Below are positions 44,424-52,654 of a stretch of DNA of 64,000 nucleotides, one piece after another. Source of the stretch: DATIYF01 sp035517775 (GTDB lineage Bacteria > Acidobacteriota > Terriglobia > Terriglobales > Acidobacteriaceae); the NCBI GenBank assembly GCA_035517775.1, contig DATIYF010000082.1:1-64000 (forward strand). Direction: 5' to 3'. The notes beneath the pieces are model-generated. The model had not been told where the DNA came from. It worked only from the letters and a program-made list of their open reading frames with translations, and searched no databases. The translations under genes and the position numbers were made by a program. Position 1 is the first letter of the stretch, and every line of letters starts with the position of its first letter.

Positions 44424-46928
44424 TTACTGGGTCACCCTGAACTCGCCCTGAAGCTGAATTTTGTCGGAAGAGCCGCCGACCAGAATGGTGAATTCGCCCT
44501 GGTCTGCGTTCCAGCCATCTTTCTTCACGTCGTAATACGAAAACGCCCGGCGGTCGAGTTTGAGCCTTACGCGTCTGGTTTCCCCGGGCTTCAAATCTAC
44601 TTTTGCGAATCCCTTGAGCTCTTTGACGGGGCGGGGGAGAGTGGGATGCGGCTCGCCGACATACAACTCGGCCACTTCGGCGCCCTCGCGAAGACCCGTG
44701 TTCGTCACGTTGAATGAAACCGTTACCGGCTCGTCCAACGTTCCCGACTGCGGAGTGACAGACAGATTGCTGTACGCGAAAGTCGTATAGGAAAGCCCGT
44801 AGCCGAAAGGGAAGAGCGGCCTGGTTTCGGAGCGATCGTAATAGCGATATCCGAGAAAGATACCTTCGGAATACTTGACGGCCTTCTCGCCTTCTTTCGG
44901 GTAGTAGCTGTGATACGTGGGATTGTCTTCCCAATGCCGCTCAAACGATACCGGCAGCTTGCCCGAAGGGCTGTAGTCGCCGAAGAGAATTTGCGCCAGT
45001 GCACGGCCGCCTTCCTGTCCCGGATACCAGGCGTGCAAGATCGCAGGAACGAGGTCCACCCACTGCGTCATGTCCACGTTGCCGCCGGCGGTGATGACCA
45101 CGATAATGTTCTTGTTTACCGCGCTGATCTGCCGGATGAGTTCATCCTGCCCGCCGGGAAGCTGGAAAGTTCGGTCGGAGCCTTCCGCCTCGGTCTTCGG
45201 ATCGAAGCCGACGCAGATGACGACGGCGTCAGCCTTCGCAGTCAGGGCCTTGGTCTCGCGCCCCACAAACTCGTCAGCACGAGTTACCCCGAAGCCGACA
45301 ATCGCGCTGCCCACCGCCTCGAAATATTCCAGGCGGATTTTGTACGCCTGCCCTGCCTCCAGGCGGCGGGCATAGCTATCTACGGTCTGCGAGTGCCGTT
45401 GCCAGTCGTCAATGACTGTCTCTTCGCCGATGTAGAGGCGCACACCATCGTCGGCAGAGGTGAAGAACGTGTAGTCGCCGGATTTCTGCGGCACAAAATA
45501 GCCGGTCCAGCGCACGGAGAAGTGGTCCACGGGCTGGCCGGCAGCGAAGCTACCCTCTCCCCAATCGAAGTGCACGTGCCTATCGGTGCGCGCCAGAGCG
45601 GGAGCGCCTTGCAGCGTATCGTTGCTGAAATATTCGGCCTTCAGTCCGCTCTCGCCGCCGGGCGTGGTCTCAAATTCTGAGTGCTCGAAGACCTCGTCAA
45701 GCGGCGGCGTATCAACCGCGTACAAGACCTTGCCCTTCGTGCCCAGCCGATCGCTGATTCCTTCGAGAAAACTAACGGCGTGAAATGGCTTGGTCTCCGA
45801 GCTGCCGCCGCCGCCCGGCACGGCGGGATAAGCCTCGGGGCCGATGACGGCAATGGTTTTTACTTTGTTTTCATCGAGCGGCAGCAGGTTGCCGGAATTT
45901 TTCAGCAGCACCATGCCGGCTCGCGCCTCTGCGAGCGCAACCTCGCGGCCAGCTTGGCTGTAGGCCGGGATATCACTCTCGGCTTGCGGACGATCGAAAA
46001 AGCCGAACGTGATGGCGGTTCGCAGAATTCGCCGGACCTTATCGTCGAGCGTCGCGAGCGAGACCTTGCCTTCTTTGATCGCGGGCAGCAGGGTTTCGCG
46101 ATTCATAAAGCTGGGCGAGGGCATTTCCAGATCGAGGCCCGCGTTGGCGGCGGCCACGCCGTCGTGGGTCGCTCCCCAGTCCGACATCAGAATTCCGTCA
46201 AATCCCCATTCCTCCTTCAGAATCTCATGGTTCAGATGGTCGTTCTGGGTCATGTGGACGCCATTCACCAGGTTATAGCCATCCATAACGGCGCCGACGT
46301 GAGCCTCTCTGACGGCAGCTTCAAAGGCAGGAAGGTAAATCTCGCGCAGAGTTCTTTCATCCACATCGGAGCCGACGTTCATGCGGTCGAACTCCTGGTT
46401 GTTGGCGACGAAATGTTTGGCGGTGGCGACTACCCCTTCTCCCTGGATTCCGCGAATGACAGAAACCGCCATGCGGGAAGCCAGGAAGGGATCTTCCCCA
46501 AAATACTCAAAGTTGCGGCCTCCCATGGGGGCGCGATAGATATTCATGCCAGGACCGAGAATGAAATGCACGCCGCGGGCGCGTGCGTCCTGGCCCATGG
46601 CAGTGCCAAAGCGCTGCGCGAGATCGGTATCCCAGGAAGCCGCCAGCGCAATGCCGGCCGGATATGCCGTGGTCAAGCCATAATCGTGAACGCCCATGGG
46701 GCCGTCGGACATTCTGAGAGAGGGAATGCCGAGCCGCGGAATGGGCCGCGTATAAAAGTCGTTAATACCGCCGAGGAGTTCGATCTTTTCCTCGAGCGTC
46801 ATCCTGCTCAAAATCGAGTCAGCCCGCTTCTCTACCTGGGCTTTTGGGAGAATGGCTTGAGCGATGACGCACTGTACGAGAGACAGAAGAACGATGAATA
46901 CCTTGAATCGACGGCTGTTCCCGGTCAT
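44424..46928 (-). CDS. GH3 beta-glycosidase with PA14 insertion
   Basis: The ATG at 46928 starts a signal peptide (about 1-24); a start at 47039 would overlap the upstream gene. The 834 residues give a GH3 TIM barrel with nucleophile D250 (GILMSDWGATHDG), a second sandwich domain with the acid/base motif EGSDR (582-586), a PA14 domain inserted at about 428-548, and a C-terminal fibronectin-III-like domain (about 740-834). PA14-bearing GH3 enzymes are mostly exo-beta-glucosidases or -xylosidases acting on oligosaccharides. It is last in the operon with DUF1080 and Gfo/Idh genes. Confidence 0.9.
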   Translation of the reverse strand: MTGNSRRFKVFIVLLSLVQCVIAQAILPKAQVEKRADSILSRMTLEEKIELLGGINDFYTRPIPRLGIPSLRMSDGPMGVHDYGLTTAYPAGIALAASWDTDLAQRFGTAMGQDARARGVHFILGPGMNIYRAPMGGRNFEYFGEDPFLASRMAVSVIRGIQGEGVVATAKHFVANNQEFDRMNVGSDVDERTLREIYLPAFEAAVREAHVGAVMDGYNLVNGVHMTQNDHLNHEILKEEWGFDGILMSDWGATHDGVAAANAGLDLEMPSPSFMNRETLLPAIKEGKVSLATLDDKVRRILRTAITFGFFDRPQAESDIPAYSQAGREVALAEARAGMVLLKNSGNLLPLDENKVKTIAVIGPEAYPAVPGGGGSSETKPFHAVSFLEGISDRLGTKGKVLYAVDTPPLDEVFEHSEFETTPGGESGLKAEYFSNDTLQGAPALARTDRHVHFDWGEGSFAAGQPVDHFSVRWTGYFVPQKSGDYTFFTSADDGVRLYIGEETVIDDWQRHSQTVDSYARRLEAGQAYKIRLEYFEAVGSAIVGFGVTRADEFVGRETKALTAKADAVVICVGFDPKTEAEGSDRTFQLPGGQDELIRQISAVNKNIIVVITAGGNVDMTQWVDLVPAILHAWYPGQEGGRALAQILFGDYSPSGKLPVSFERHWEDNPTYHSYYPKEGEKAVKYSEGIFLGYRYYDRSETRPLFPFGYGLSYTTFAYSNLSVTPQSGTLDEPVTVSFNVTNTGLREGAEVAELYVGEPHPTLPRPVKELKGFAKVDLKPGETRRVRLKLDRRAFSYYDVKKDGWNADQGEFTILVGGSSDKIQLQGEFRVTQ

Positions 46929-47002
46929 TCGGTTATCCGCTCCGAATCGGTAATGAATGAAAAATACCGGCTGCGGCGATCTGATGCGATTGGATTGGAT
47001 CG

Positions 47003-48349
47003 TCAGCTCTTGATGCTCTTCGAAGCCTCGTCCCACCACACTGCGGTCTTGCGGAAATAGGATTCATTCGCCATGTGGCAGGCCAGCGCCGCATGGTGCC
47101 CGAAGACTACATCTTCGACGACGGGCTTGCGGGAACGCACGGCTTCGAAGAATGTCCAAAGATGTGGCTTCACATCGTCGTAATCCGGGCCGCGAAAGGA
47201 AAGCGTCTCCGGCATCGGCTCATGCCCGAGTTGCGGATCGTTTTCCGCGTGCCATTCTTTCTCATAGGCGGCCCGCATGGCATGCGGAAATCCGGTGTCG
47301 TAGTAGCTGGGGCCAGAATCTTTGCCACTCTGCGGTGTGAAGCTCAGCCCGAACTCGGTGACCTCCAGAATTCCCTTCGACCCCTGAATGCGGTAGGTTT
47401 CGGGCATTTCCGTGCCCAGATTGAGCCGCATGTAAACCGGAAGATCGCCGTAGTAGAAAAGGCTGGCATGAACGTCTGGCATGTTGCGGCCATCCTTCCA
47501 GCGGCGGATGCCGCCCATCGCCATCACCTGTCGCGGGGCCTCATTCATGCCCAGCATGAACATCATGCCGCTGATCAGGTGCACAAGCAGATCGCCGGCC
47601 ACGCCGGTGCCATATTCTTTCCAGCAACGCCAGCGGGCAAAAATGTAGGGATCGAAGGCACGCTTCGGCACGTCGCCCTGCCAGGTATCCCAATCCAGGG
47701 TCTGCGGCGAGAGATCCATGGGCGGCGGATACTCCCATGCGCCCGTGGGATCGTTGCGTCCCAGCCATCCCTCCACCAGCATCAGGTCGCCTACCATGCC
47801 TTGAGAAACCAGTTCTTTAGCCTTCGCGCAAATCAGCGAGCTTACCCGCTGCGAACCGATCTGCACGATGCGTCCAGTCTTGGTGGCGGCCTCTACCATG
47901 GCAGCGCCATCCGCGGGGCTGTGCGACATGGGCTTTTCGCAGTAAATGTCTTTTCCCGCATTCACAGCATCCACCACGACCCGCTTGTGCCAATGGTCGG
48001 GCACCGCGGCCACAATGCAATCAACATTCTTGTCCGCGAGCAGCTCTTCATAGCGGCGAGTCACGGGAAGGTCGGCCCTGGCCGTGATCTCTCTCGCTAG
48101 CGTGTGCCGTCCGTCATAAAGATCGCAGGCTCCGGCGCATTCCACGCCCGGCAGCTCGATGGAGTTGGCCAGCAACTGCGAACCTTGCATACCTATGCCG
48201 ATCATGCCAAAACGCAGGCGGTCGCTGGCCGCAGGCGGGCGCGGTGAAGCCAGCATGGTCGCCGGGCGGAGCAGCGTCTTTGCCGCGAACGATGCACCCG
48301 CGGCGGCTGTGCCCATCTCTAGAAAGCGACGGCGCGAAAATTCGCTCAT
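47003..48349 (-). CDS. Tat-exported Gfo/Idh/MocA-family oxidoreductase
   Basis: The Tat motif SRRRFLE (residues 5-11) suggests the enzyme is exported with its nicotinamide cofactor already bound, as in glucose-fructose oxidoreductase. The Rossmann part (FGMIGIGMQGSQL, about 47-59) is followed by the family motif CEKPMSHS and a beta-sheet substrate domain with a His-rich late motif (GHHAALACHMANESY). Members oxidise sugar hydroxyls. In the known glycoside 3-oxidation pathways, such enzymes make 3-keto-glycosides that DUF1080 proteins then cleave. A DUF1080 gene lies 35 bases upstream, so that route is likely here. Confidence 0.88.
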   Translation of the reverse strand: MSEFSRRRFLEMGTAAAGASFAAKTLLRPATMLASPRPPAASDRLRFGMIGIGMQGSQLLANSIELPGVECAGACDLYDGRHTLAREITARADLPVTRRYEELLADKNVDCIVAAVPDHWHKRVVVDAVNAGKDIYCEKPMSHSPADGAAMVEAATKTGRIVQIGSQRVSSLICAKAKELVSQGMVGDLMLVEGWLGRNDPTGAWEYPPPMDLSPQTLDWDTWQGDVPKRAFDPYIFARWRCWKEYGTGVAGDLLVHLISGMMFMLGMNEAPRQVMAMGGIRRWKDGRNMPDVHASLFYYGDLPVYMRLNLGTEMPETYRIQGSKGILEVTEFGLSFTPQSGKDSGPSYYDTGFPHAMRAAYEKEWHAENDPQLGHEPMPETLSFRGPDYDDVKPHLWTFFEAVRSRKPVVEDVVFGHHAALACHMANESYFRKTAVWWDEASKSIKS

Positions 48350-48384
48350 CGTGGTGGTCTCCCGTATTTTCAGCTCATTGCTGA

Positions 48385-49044
48385 TTATTTCAGTTCTTTC
48401 ACCGCGACTTCTTTGAAGAAAACAATATCGTTGTCGCTATGGTTCTGCAGTCCGATGTAGCCCTTAAGCGGCCTGGGGCCTCGCTCAGGCTCGAAATCGA
48501 ACTTTCTTGCCGGCACCGGATCGCCTTCGGTGTAATCGGTTACCTTTACCCCGTTCAATACCACAATCGTGCGCGGACCATCCAAGGTAATCTCCATGGT
48601 GTTCCACTCTGGGCCGGGTTTGCCCGGCTTCGCCATGGGCTTGGTGAGGGAGTACAGCGTTCCGGTCACGTGATACTCATCTTCGTGGGAAGTTTCGGGA
48701 TGGTTATCAATCTGCACCTCGTAGCCGTAGTGCACTGGCATCCACGGTTCGCGCGGCTCGATGGGAATGCGGATAAAGACACCGGAGTTGTCATTGAAGT
48801 CGCGCATCTTGTACACCACCCGAATCACGCAGTCGCCGAATTTGTCGCCGGTCCAGTAGAGCAGGCCCATGCCGCCATGGGTACGGATCAAGCCGTCTTC
48901 GACGGTATCGCCACCGGGCCCAACGTGTTTCCATCCGGCCAGGTCTTTGCCGTTAAAGAGTTGGTGCCACTCTTGCGCTTGGGCATGAAGGTTCAGAGAA
49001 GAACCGGCGAGCAGAAGCAAAACAGGCAGAAGAAATCTCTTCAT
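48385..49044 (-). CDS. DUF1080 protein, putative 3-keto-glycoside hydrolase
   Basis: A signal peptide (about 1-21, LHAQA|QE) is followed by one concanavalin-like DUF1080 domain: QLFNGKDLAGWKH, DNSGVFIRIP, YEVQIDNH, WNTMEITLDG, GYIGLQNH. DUF1080 enzymes studied so far hydrolyse 3-keto disaccharides or glycosides. The ATG follows GAGGGAAC. It sits between GH127-type and Gfo/Idh/MocA genes in a four-gene operon. The aglycone or sugar partner is not known. Confidence 0.85.
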   Translation of the reverse strand: MKRFLLPVLLLLAGSSLNLHAQAQEWHQLFNGKDLAGWKHVGPGGDTVEDGLIRTHGGMGLLYWTGDKFGDCVIRVVYKMRDFNDNSGVFIRIPIEPREPWMPVHYGYEVQIDNHPETSHEDEYHVTGTLYSLTKPMAKPGKPGPEWNTMEITLDGPRTIVVLNGVKVTDYTEGDPVPARKFDFEPERGPRPLKGYIGLQNHSDNDIVFFKEVAVKELK

Positions 49045-49121
49045 AAGTTGTTCCCTCGAATTTTGCTAGGAATGAATACGGCGAGTTCAGGCGCGGGTTG
49101 CGTGCGAGGCATCATCCGTTT

Positions 49122-50945
49122 CTAGCTCAGCCGCCAGTAGGTTGAATACGGTTCATCACCGATATCGGTAAAAGGCAACATCTTAATGAATCCCCTCGCG
49201 TTCTTCATCTGCCAGCTTCGCGAATCCATTCTCCTGGCGGCCAGCAAGGCAGCCGATGTGACCGCCGGCGGCTGGTCAGTGACAGCAAATAGTACAAGAG
49301 GGCCGAACATCAGCGCCACGATCGCCGGGTGTTGCGCATCCACGGACTCAAGCCGCAAACTCATCGGCAATTCCAGTTGCACGCGGTCACCATTGCGCCA
49401 CTGGCGGCGAAGTGCCGCGAAACCCCCGGGGGACGGTGGGTCCGCGCGGCGGCCGTTAATCGTGATTGCCGCCTGCCCGGTCCAGGCTGGGATGCGAAAG
49501 TTCAAAACGAAATCCCTCGGAGCCTTGGTCTTTACCTCAAACTGCACGACGTCGTCAAATGGATACTCCCCCTTTTGCGTCAGCGAGACCTGCGTTCCAT
49601 GCTGCATCCATCGCAGCGTGGAGGGAATATACAGATTGACCCAAACACCCCCGGGATCGCGGAAGTAGGTGTTAATACGATAATCGGCTGCCACTTGCGG
49701 CAGTGTTCCCGAGCAGCAGGCCCAGTGCTGGCTCTCTCGATAAATCTTGCGGCCGTGGAAGTTGTAGTCTGAGTAATAAAAAGTCCGCCCGTCGGGCATG
49801 AGCGGCTTCGCGCCCAGCACAGTGTTGTACATCACGCGTTCCATGCCGTCGCCATAGCGGGAATCGCGGGTGACGCGCAGCAGATAACGCGTCAACTTGA
49901 AGTGCGCATAGGAGCCGCAGGGAGTCTCGAAGCTGGCATGGGTGTTGGTCAGGCTTTCAGCGATATCGGAGCTGCCAGGTGCACGCAGCGTCTCATCCGG
50001 TCCCCAGCCTCCCGTGGCAAAGCTTTGCTGCGAAAGCATTTCAAAGGCGTTCTTGGCCGCACGCAGATATTTTTCGTTGCCCAGAGTCAGGAACGCCTGC
50101 ATGGCTGAGCTTAGGGAATTTACATAGCTGTATGCATGTCGTCCCGCCAGCACATTGCGCCCCTCGGCCAGGGGATCGTAATAGGCATCGTAAAGATATT
50201 GCCGCGCCAGTTCGCGGTAGCGGGCTCCGGCGCCACGCTGATAGGCGAGAAAAAGATTCTCCGAGATCGTATAAGACTCATCCCAGGTCCAGCTGACGTC
50301 TTTGTTCGGCCGCCACGGTTGCCCGTGTTCCACCGCCTGCTTGGGGAAATGTGGAAGGGCCGCGTTGGTGGTTCGCTGCAGAATTGAGAATGCCTCAGGA
50401 TCATGGCAGTACTGGTGCGAATCTATCAATCCGCAAACCAGCTTGTCGTAGCAGTAGGTGGGGAAGCGGTTCTTCTCGTAGTACTCTCCGGAGATCGTCT
50501 GTGCGTACAAGCGATTCAGCCGCAAAACCTTCTCGCGGGTTGCCGGGTCGCGAGTAATGGCATAACTGCGGGCGAGCGCCGAAACCCACTGGCCGAACGT
50601 GGCGCTGGGAGCAAAACCATCTGCGTCTTGGCCCCACTGGTAATCGGGATCGTAATGATACCAACCGCCCAAGTCTGCGCCGGGCGCGGGCAAGCCACTC
50701 ATCTGACGAAAGGGTTTCAAGAGGCTGTCATCGCCCAGTCCCATAAGGACGGCGTGCGTTTCCTGCAATTGCCTTTCGTGAGGGCCAGGGGCAAAGGCAA
50801 CATCGCCGTAACTGAACTGCTCCAGAGGCGGGGAGACCTGGGCGCTGACCGGGCCGAAAGGGCCATGACTCGGTAGAGTCAGCGCCCCGGCCGCGAGTGA
50901 TGCAGACCGTAAGAATTGACGCCGAGAAACTCCATTCACCGACAT
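49122..50945 (-). CDS. Tat-exported GH127-type (DUF1680) hydrolase, second copy
   Basis: Paralogue of the gene at 1337-3235. Tat motif SRRQFLR (residues 7-13). Catalytic set kept: E318 (GPDETL), E340 and C343 (FETPCGSYA), C410-C411 (CCSGT). It has 607 residues, so about the same architecture. Parts of the N-terminal substrate region differ (an extra YHYDPDYQWG loop near 97), which hints at a different aglycone or sugar. It heads an operon with DUF1080, Gfo/Idh/MocA and GH3 genes. No LacI-type site like those at 3255 or 7116 was found upstream, so regulation is probably separate. Confidence 0.86.
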   Translation of the reverse strand: MSVNGVSRRQFLRSASLAAGALTLPSHGPFGPVSAQVSPPLEQFSYGDVAFAPGPHERQLQETHAVLMGLGDDSLLKPFRQMSGLPAPGADLGGWYHYDPDYQWGQDADGFAPSATFGQWVSALARSYAITRDPATREKVLRLNRLYAQTISGEYYEKNRFPTYCYDKLVCGLIDSHQYCHDPEAFSILQRTTNAALPHFPKQAVEHGQPWRPNKDVSWTWDESYTISENLFLAYQRGAGARYRELARQYLYDAYYDPLAEGRNVLAGRHAYSYVNSLSSAMQAFLTLGNEKYLRAAKNAFEMLSQQSFATGGWGPDETLRAPGSSDIAESLTNTHASFETPCGSYAHFKLTRYLLRVTRDSRYGDGMERVMYNTVLGAKPLMPDGRTFYYSDYNFHGRKIYRESQHWACCSGTLPQVAADYRINTYFRDPGGVWVNLYIPSTLRWMQHGTQVSLTQKGEYPFDDVVQFEVKTKAPRDFVLNFRIPAWTGQAAITINGRRADPPSPGGFAALRRQWRNGDRVQLELPMSLRLESVDAQHPAIVALMFGPLVLFAVTDQPPAVTSAALLAARRMDSRSWQMKNARGFIKMLPFTDIGDEPYSTYWRLS

Positions 50946-51057
50946 GATGGCAATGGCCGCCGAAACTTCCCGTCCAACAACGGTATATCACCAGACCCAG
51001 CCGGAGCGTCAAATCGTGAGCCAGAACTCTTCCCTCGTGAGCCGGGGAGAAACGGGC

Positions 51058-51591
51058 TCAACTTGCGGCAAGCTCTGAGACCAGGGCGAAAGTTTTCTGT
51101 GCAGTTTGCGAGACTCCGCGAAATAGCGCGGCCTGCAGTCCGCTGATGGGAGTGGAGTGAAAGGCAGGCGCCGGCAGCGTTCCCTGCGGGACCCTGGCTG
51201 CCCGATGCAGCTTGGCGTACAGGTCAAGAAACGAAGACGCTATGTAGTTCCAACTATATTGCTGCGCTGTCTCCAGGGCTTTGCCTGTCTTCTGAATGCG
51301 GAGAGATTTGTTCGAGGCGATTTCGCGAATGGCGGCGGCGAAGGTTGAGACCTGGGGAGAAACGACCCAGGCGTTTTCGCCGTTTGCATAAGAGGTGACT
51401 CCCCCGCGGTTCGGAGCAACGAGAGGCAAACCGGAAGCCATCGCCTCAAGGGGCGCGATTCCGAAAGGCTCGTGGGGATTGGGGTGCACAAGAATGTCAG
51501 CGTTAGCATATAGACCGCCGAGAGCATCGGCGTCCCGCGGCTCACGCGTGCGCTCTTTGACGGAAGTATATTTCCGTTCCGCGGGCGCAGT
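51058..51591 (-). pseudogene. Truncated GT4-type glycosyltransferase remnant
   Basis: The frame is open from a TAA at 51594-51592 down to 51058. It begins in the middle of a GT4 (group 1) donor-binding domain: LYANADILVHPNPHEPFG, then IAPLEAMASGLPLVAPNRGG, the E-x7-E region that holds the nucleotide sugar. The acceptor-binding N-terminal Rossmann domain (about 200 residues) is absent, and galE on the other strand leaves no room for it. An internal GTG at 51489 would give a 143-residue product with no obvious ribosome binding site. I read it as a decayed gene cut by a rearrangement at about 51600. It could instead encode a small stand-alone domain. Confidence 0.65.
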
Positions 51592-51664
51592 TTAACCTCC
51601 TAGTCAATTTCGTTGGTATGCTGGTACGGCGCTGGGTGCCTGCGAAAGGAATTCCCTACATCCC

Positions 51665-52651
51665 ATGAGCGAAAAAGTGCTGGTTACCGGAGGGGCCGGC
51701 TACATCGGCAGCGTTGTTGCCGCCGAACTGCTAAGCAAGGGTTATGAAGTGTTGATTCTCGACAACCTTTCGCATGGCAGCCGCAGTGCGGTTCCTGCTG
51801 GCGCACAATTGATCGTCGGCGATATCTCCGACTCCGCGCTGCTCCGGCGCATCTTTCAGGAACACCGAATTGATGCGGTCATGCATTTCGCAGCCTTCAT
51901 AGAAGCCGGCGAATCTATGCAGGTGCCAGAGCGCTATTTCCGCAACAATTCACTGAACGCGCTGACTCTGCTGGAAGCCGTCCTGGAGCACCGGATCGGC
52001 CGCTTTGTGTTTTCCTCAACCGCTGCATTGTTTGGCGATCCCGAATACACGCCCATTGACGAAGATCATCCTCTCCATCCGACCAACGCCTATGGCGAGT
52101 CGAAGCTGCTGGTGGAAAGAATGCTGACGTGGTTTCATCAGATCCACGGCCTGCGTTATGCCAGCCTGCGCTATTTCAACGCGGCTGGGGCGACTGCAGA
52201 ACTGGGCGAAGACCACCAGCCGGAGTCGCATCTCATTCCCCTCACGTTGCAGGTTGCGCTGGGGCAGAGGCAACACATTTCCATCTATGGCACGGATTAC
52301 ACCACGCCCGATGGAACCTGCATTCGCGACTATATCCACGTCGTGGACCTGGCTTCGGCGCACATTCTGGTGCTGGAGGCGCTAAAGGAGCGCGATAAGC
52401 TGATCTACAACCTGGGCAATGGCACAGGGTTCAGTGTTCGCGAGGTGATCGAGACTGCGCGGCGCGTTACCGGGCACAGCATTCCCGCCAGAGAAGCGCC
52501 TCGGCGGGGTGGCGACTCTGCGGTTCTGGTGGCGGGTTCAGACAAGATCAGGCGCGAGCTGAATTGGCAGCCGCGATTTCCCGAGCTGGAGACGATCATA
52601 CGCAACGCGTGGGAGTGGCGCTCGCGCCATCCCAACGGGTACGGCGGCTGA
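51665..52651 (+). CDS. galE: UDP-glucose 4-epimerase
   Basis: An extended SDR of 328 residues. It has the NAD motif TGGAGYIGS (8-16), DNLSHGSRSAV, catalytic Ser and Tyr-x3-Lys (FSSTAALFG and AYGESK) and the GalE-type segment RYFNAAGATAELGEDH. GalE interconverts UDP-glucose and UDP-galactose through a 4-keto intermediate. Some close relatives act on UDP-arabinose/xylose, which would be interesting beside arabinose genes, but nothing seen favours that. GAAAGGA lies before the ATG. The pobA start is 3 bases past its stop, an unexpected operon partner. Confidence 0.92.
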   Translation: MSEKVLVTGGAGYIGSVVAAELLSKGYEVLILDNLSHGSRSAVPAGAQLIVGDISDSALLRRIFQEHRIDAVMHFAAFIEAGESMQVPERYFRNNSLNALTLLEAVLEHRIGRFVFSSTAALFGDPEYTPIDEDHPLHPTNAYGESKLLVERMLTWFHQIHGLRYASLRYFNAAGATAELGEDHQPESHLIPLTLQVALGQRQHISIYGTDYTTPDGTCIRDYIHVVDLASAHILVLEALKERDKLIYNLGNGTGFSVREVIETARRVTGHSIPAREAPRRGGDSAVLVAGSDKIRRELNWQPRFPELETIIRNAWEWRSRHPNGYGG

Positions 52652-52654
52652 CAG

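Noticed and set aside
51240..51545. A 101-codon alternative frame on the minus strand over the glycosyltransferase remnant
   Set aside because: The AGGAGG at about 51596 faces it, but its translation shows no domain, whereas the other frame is clearly a GT4 donor-binding domain.
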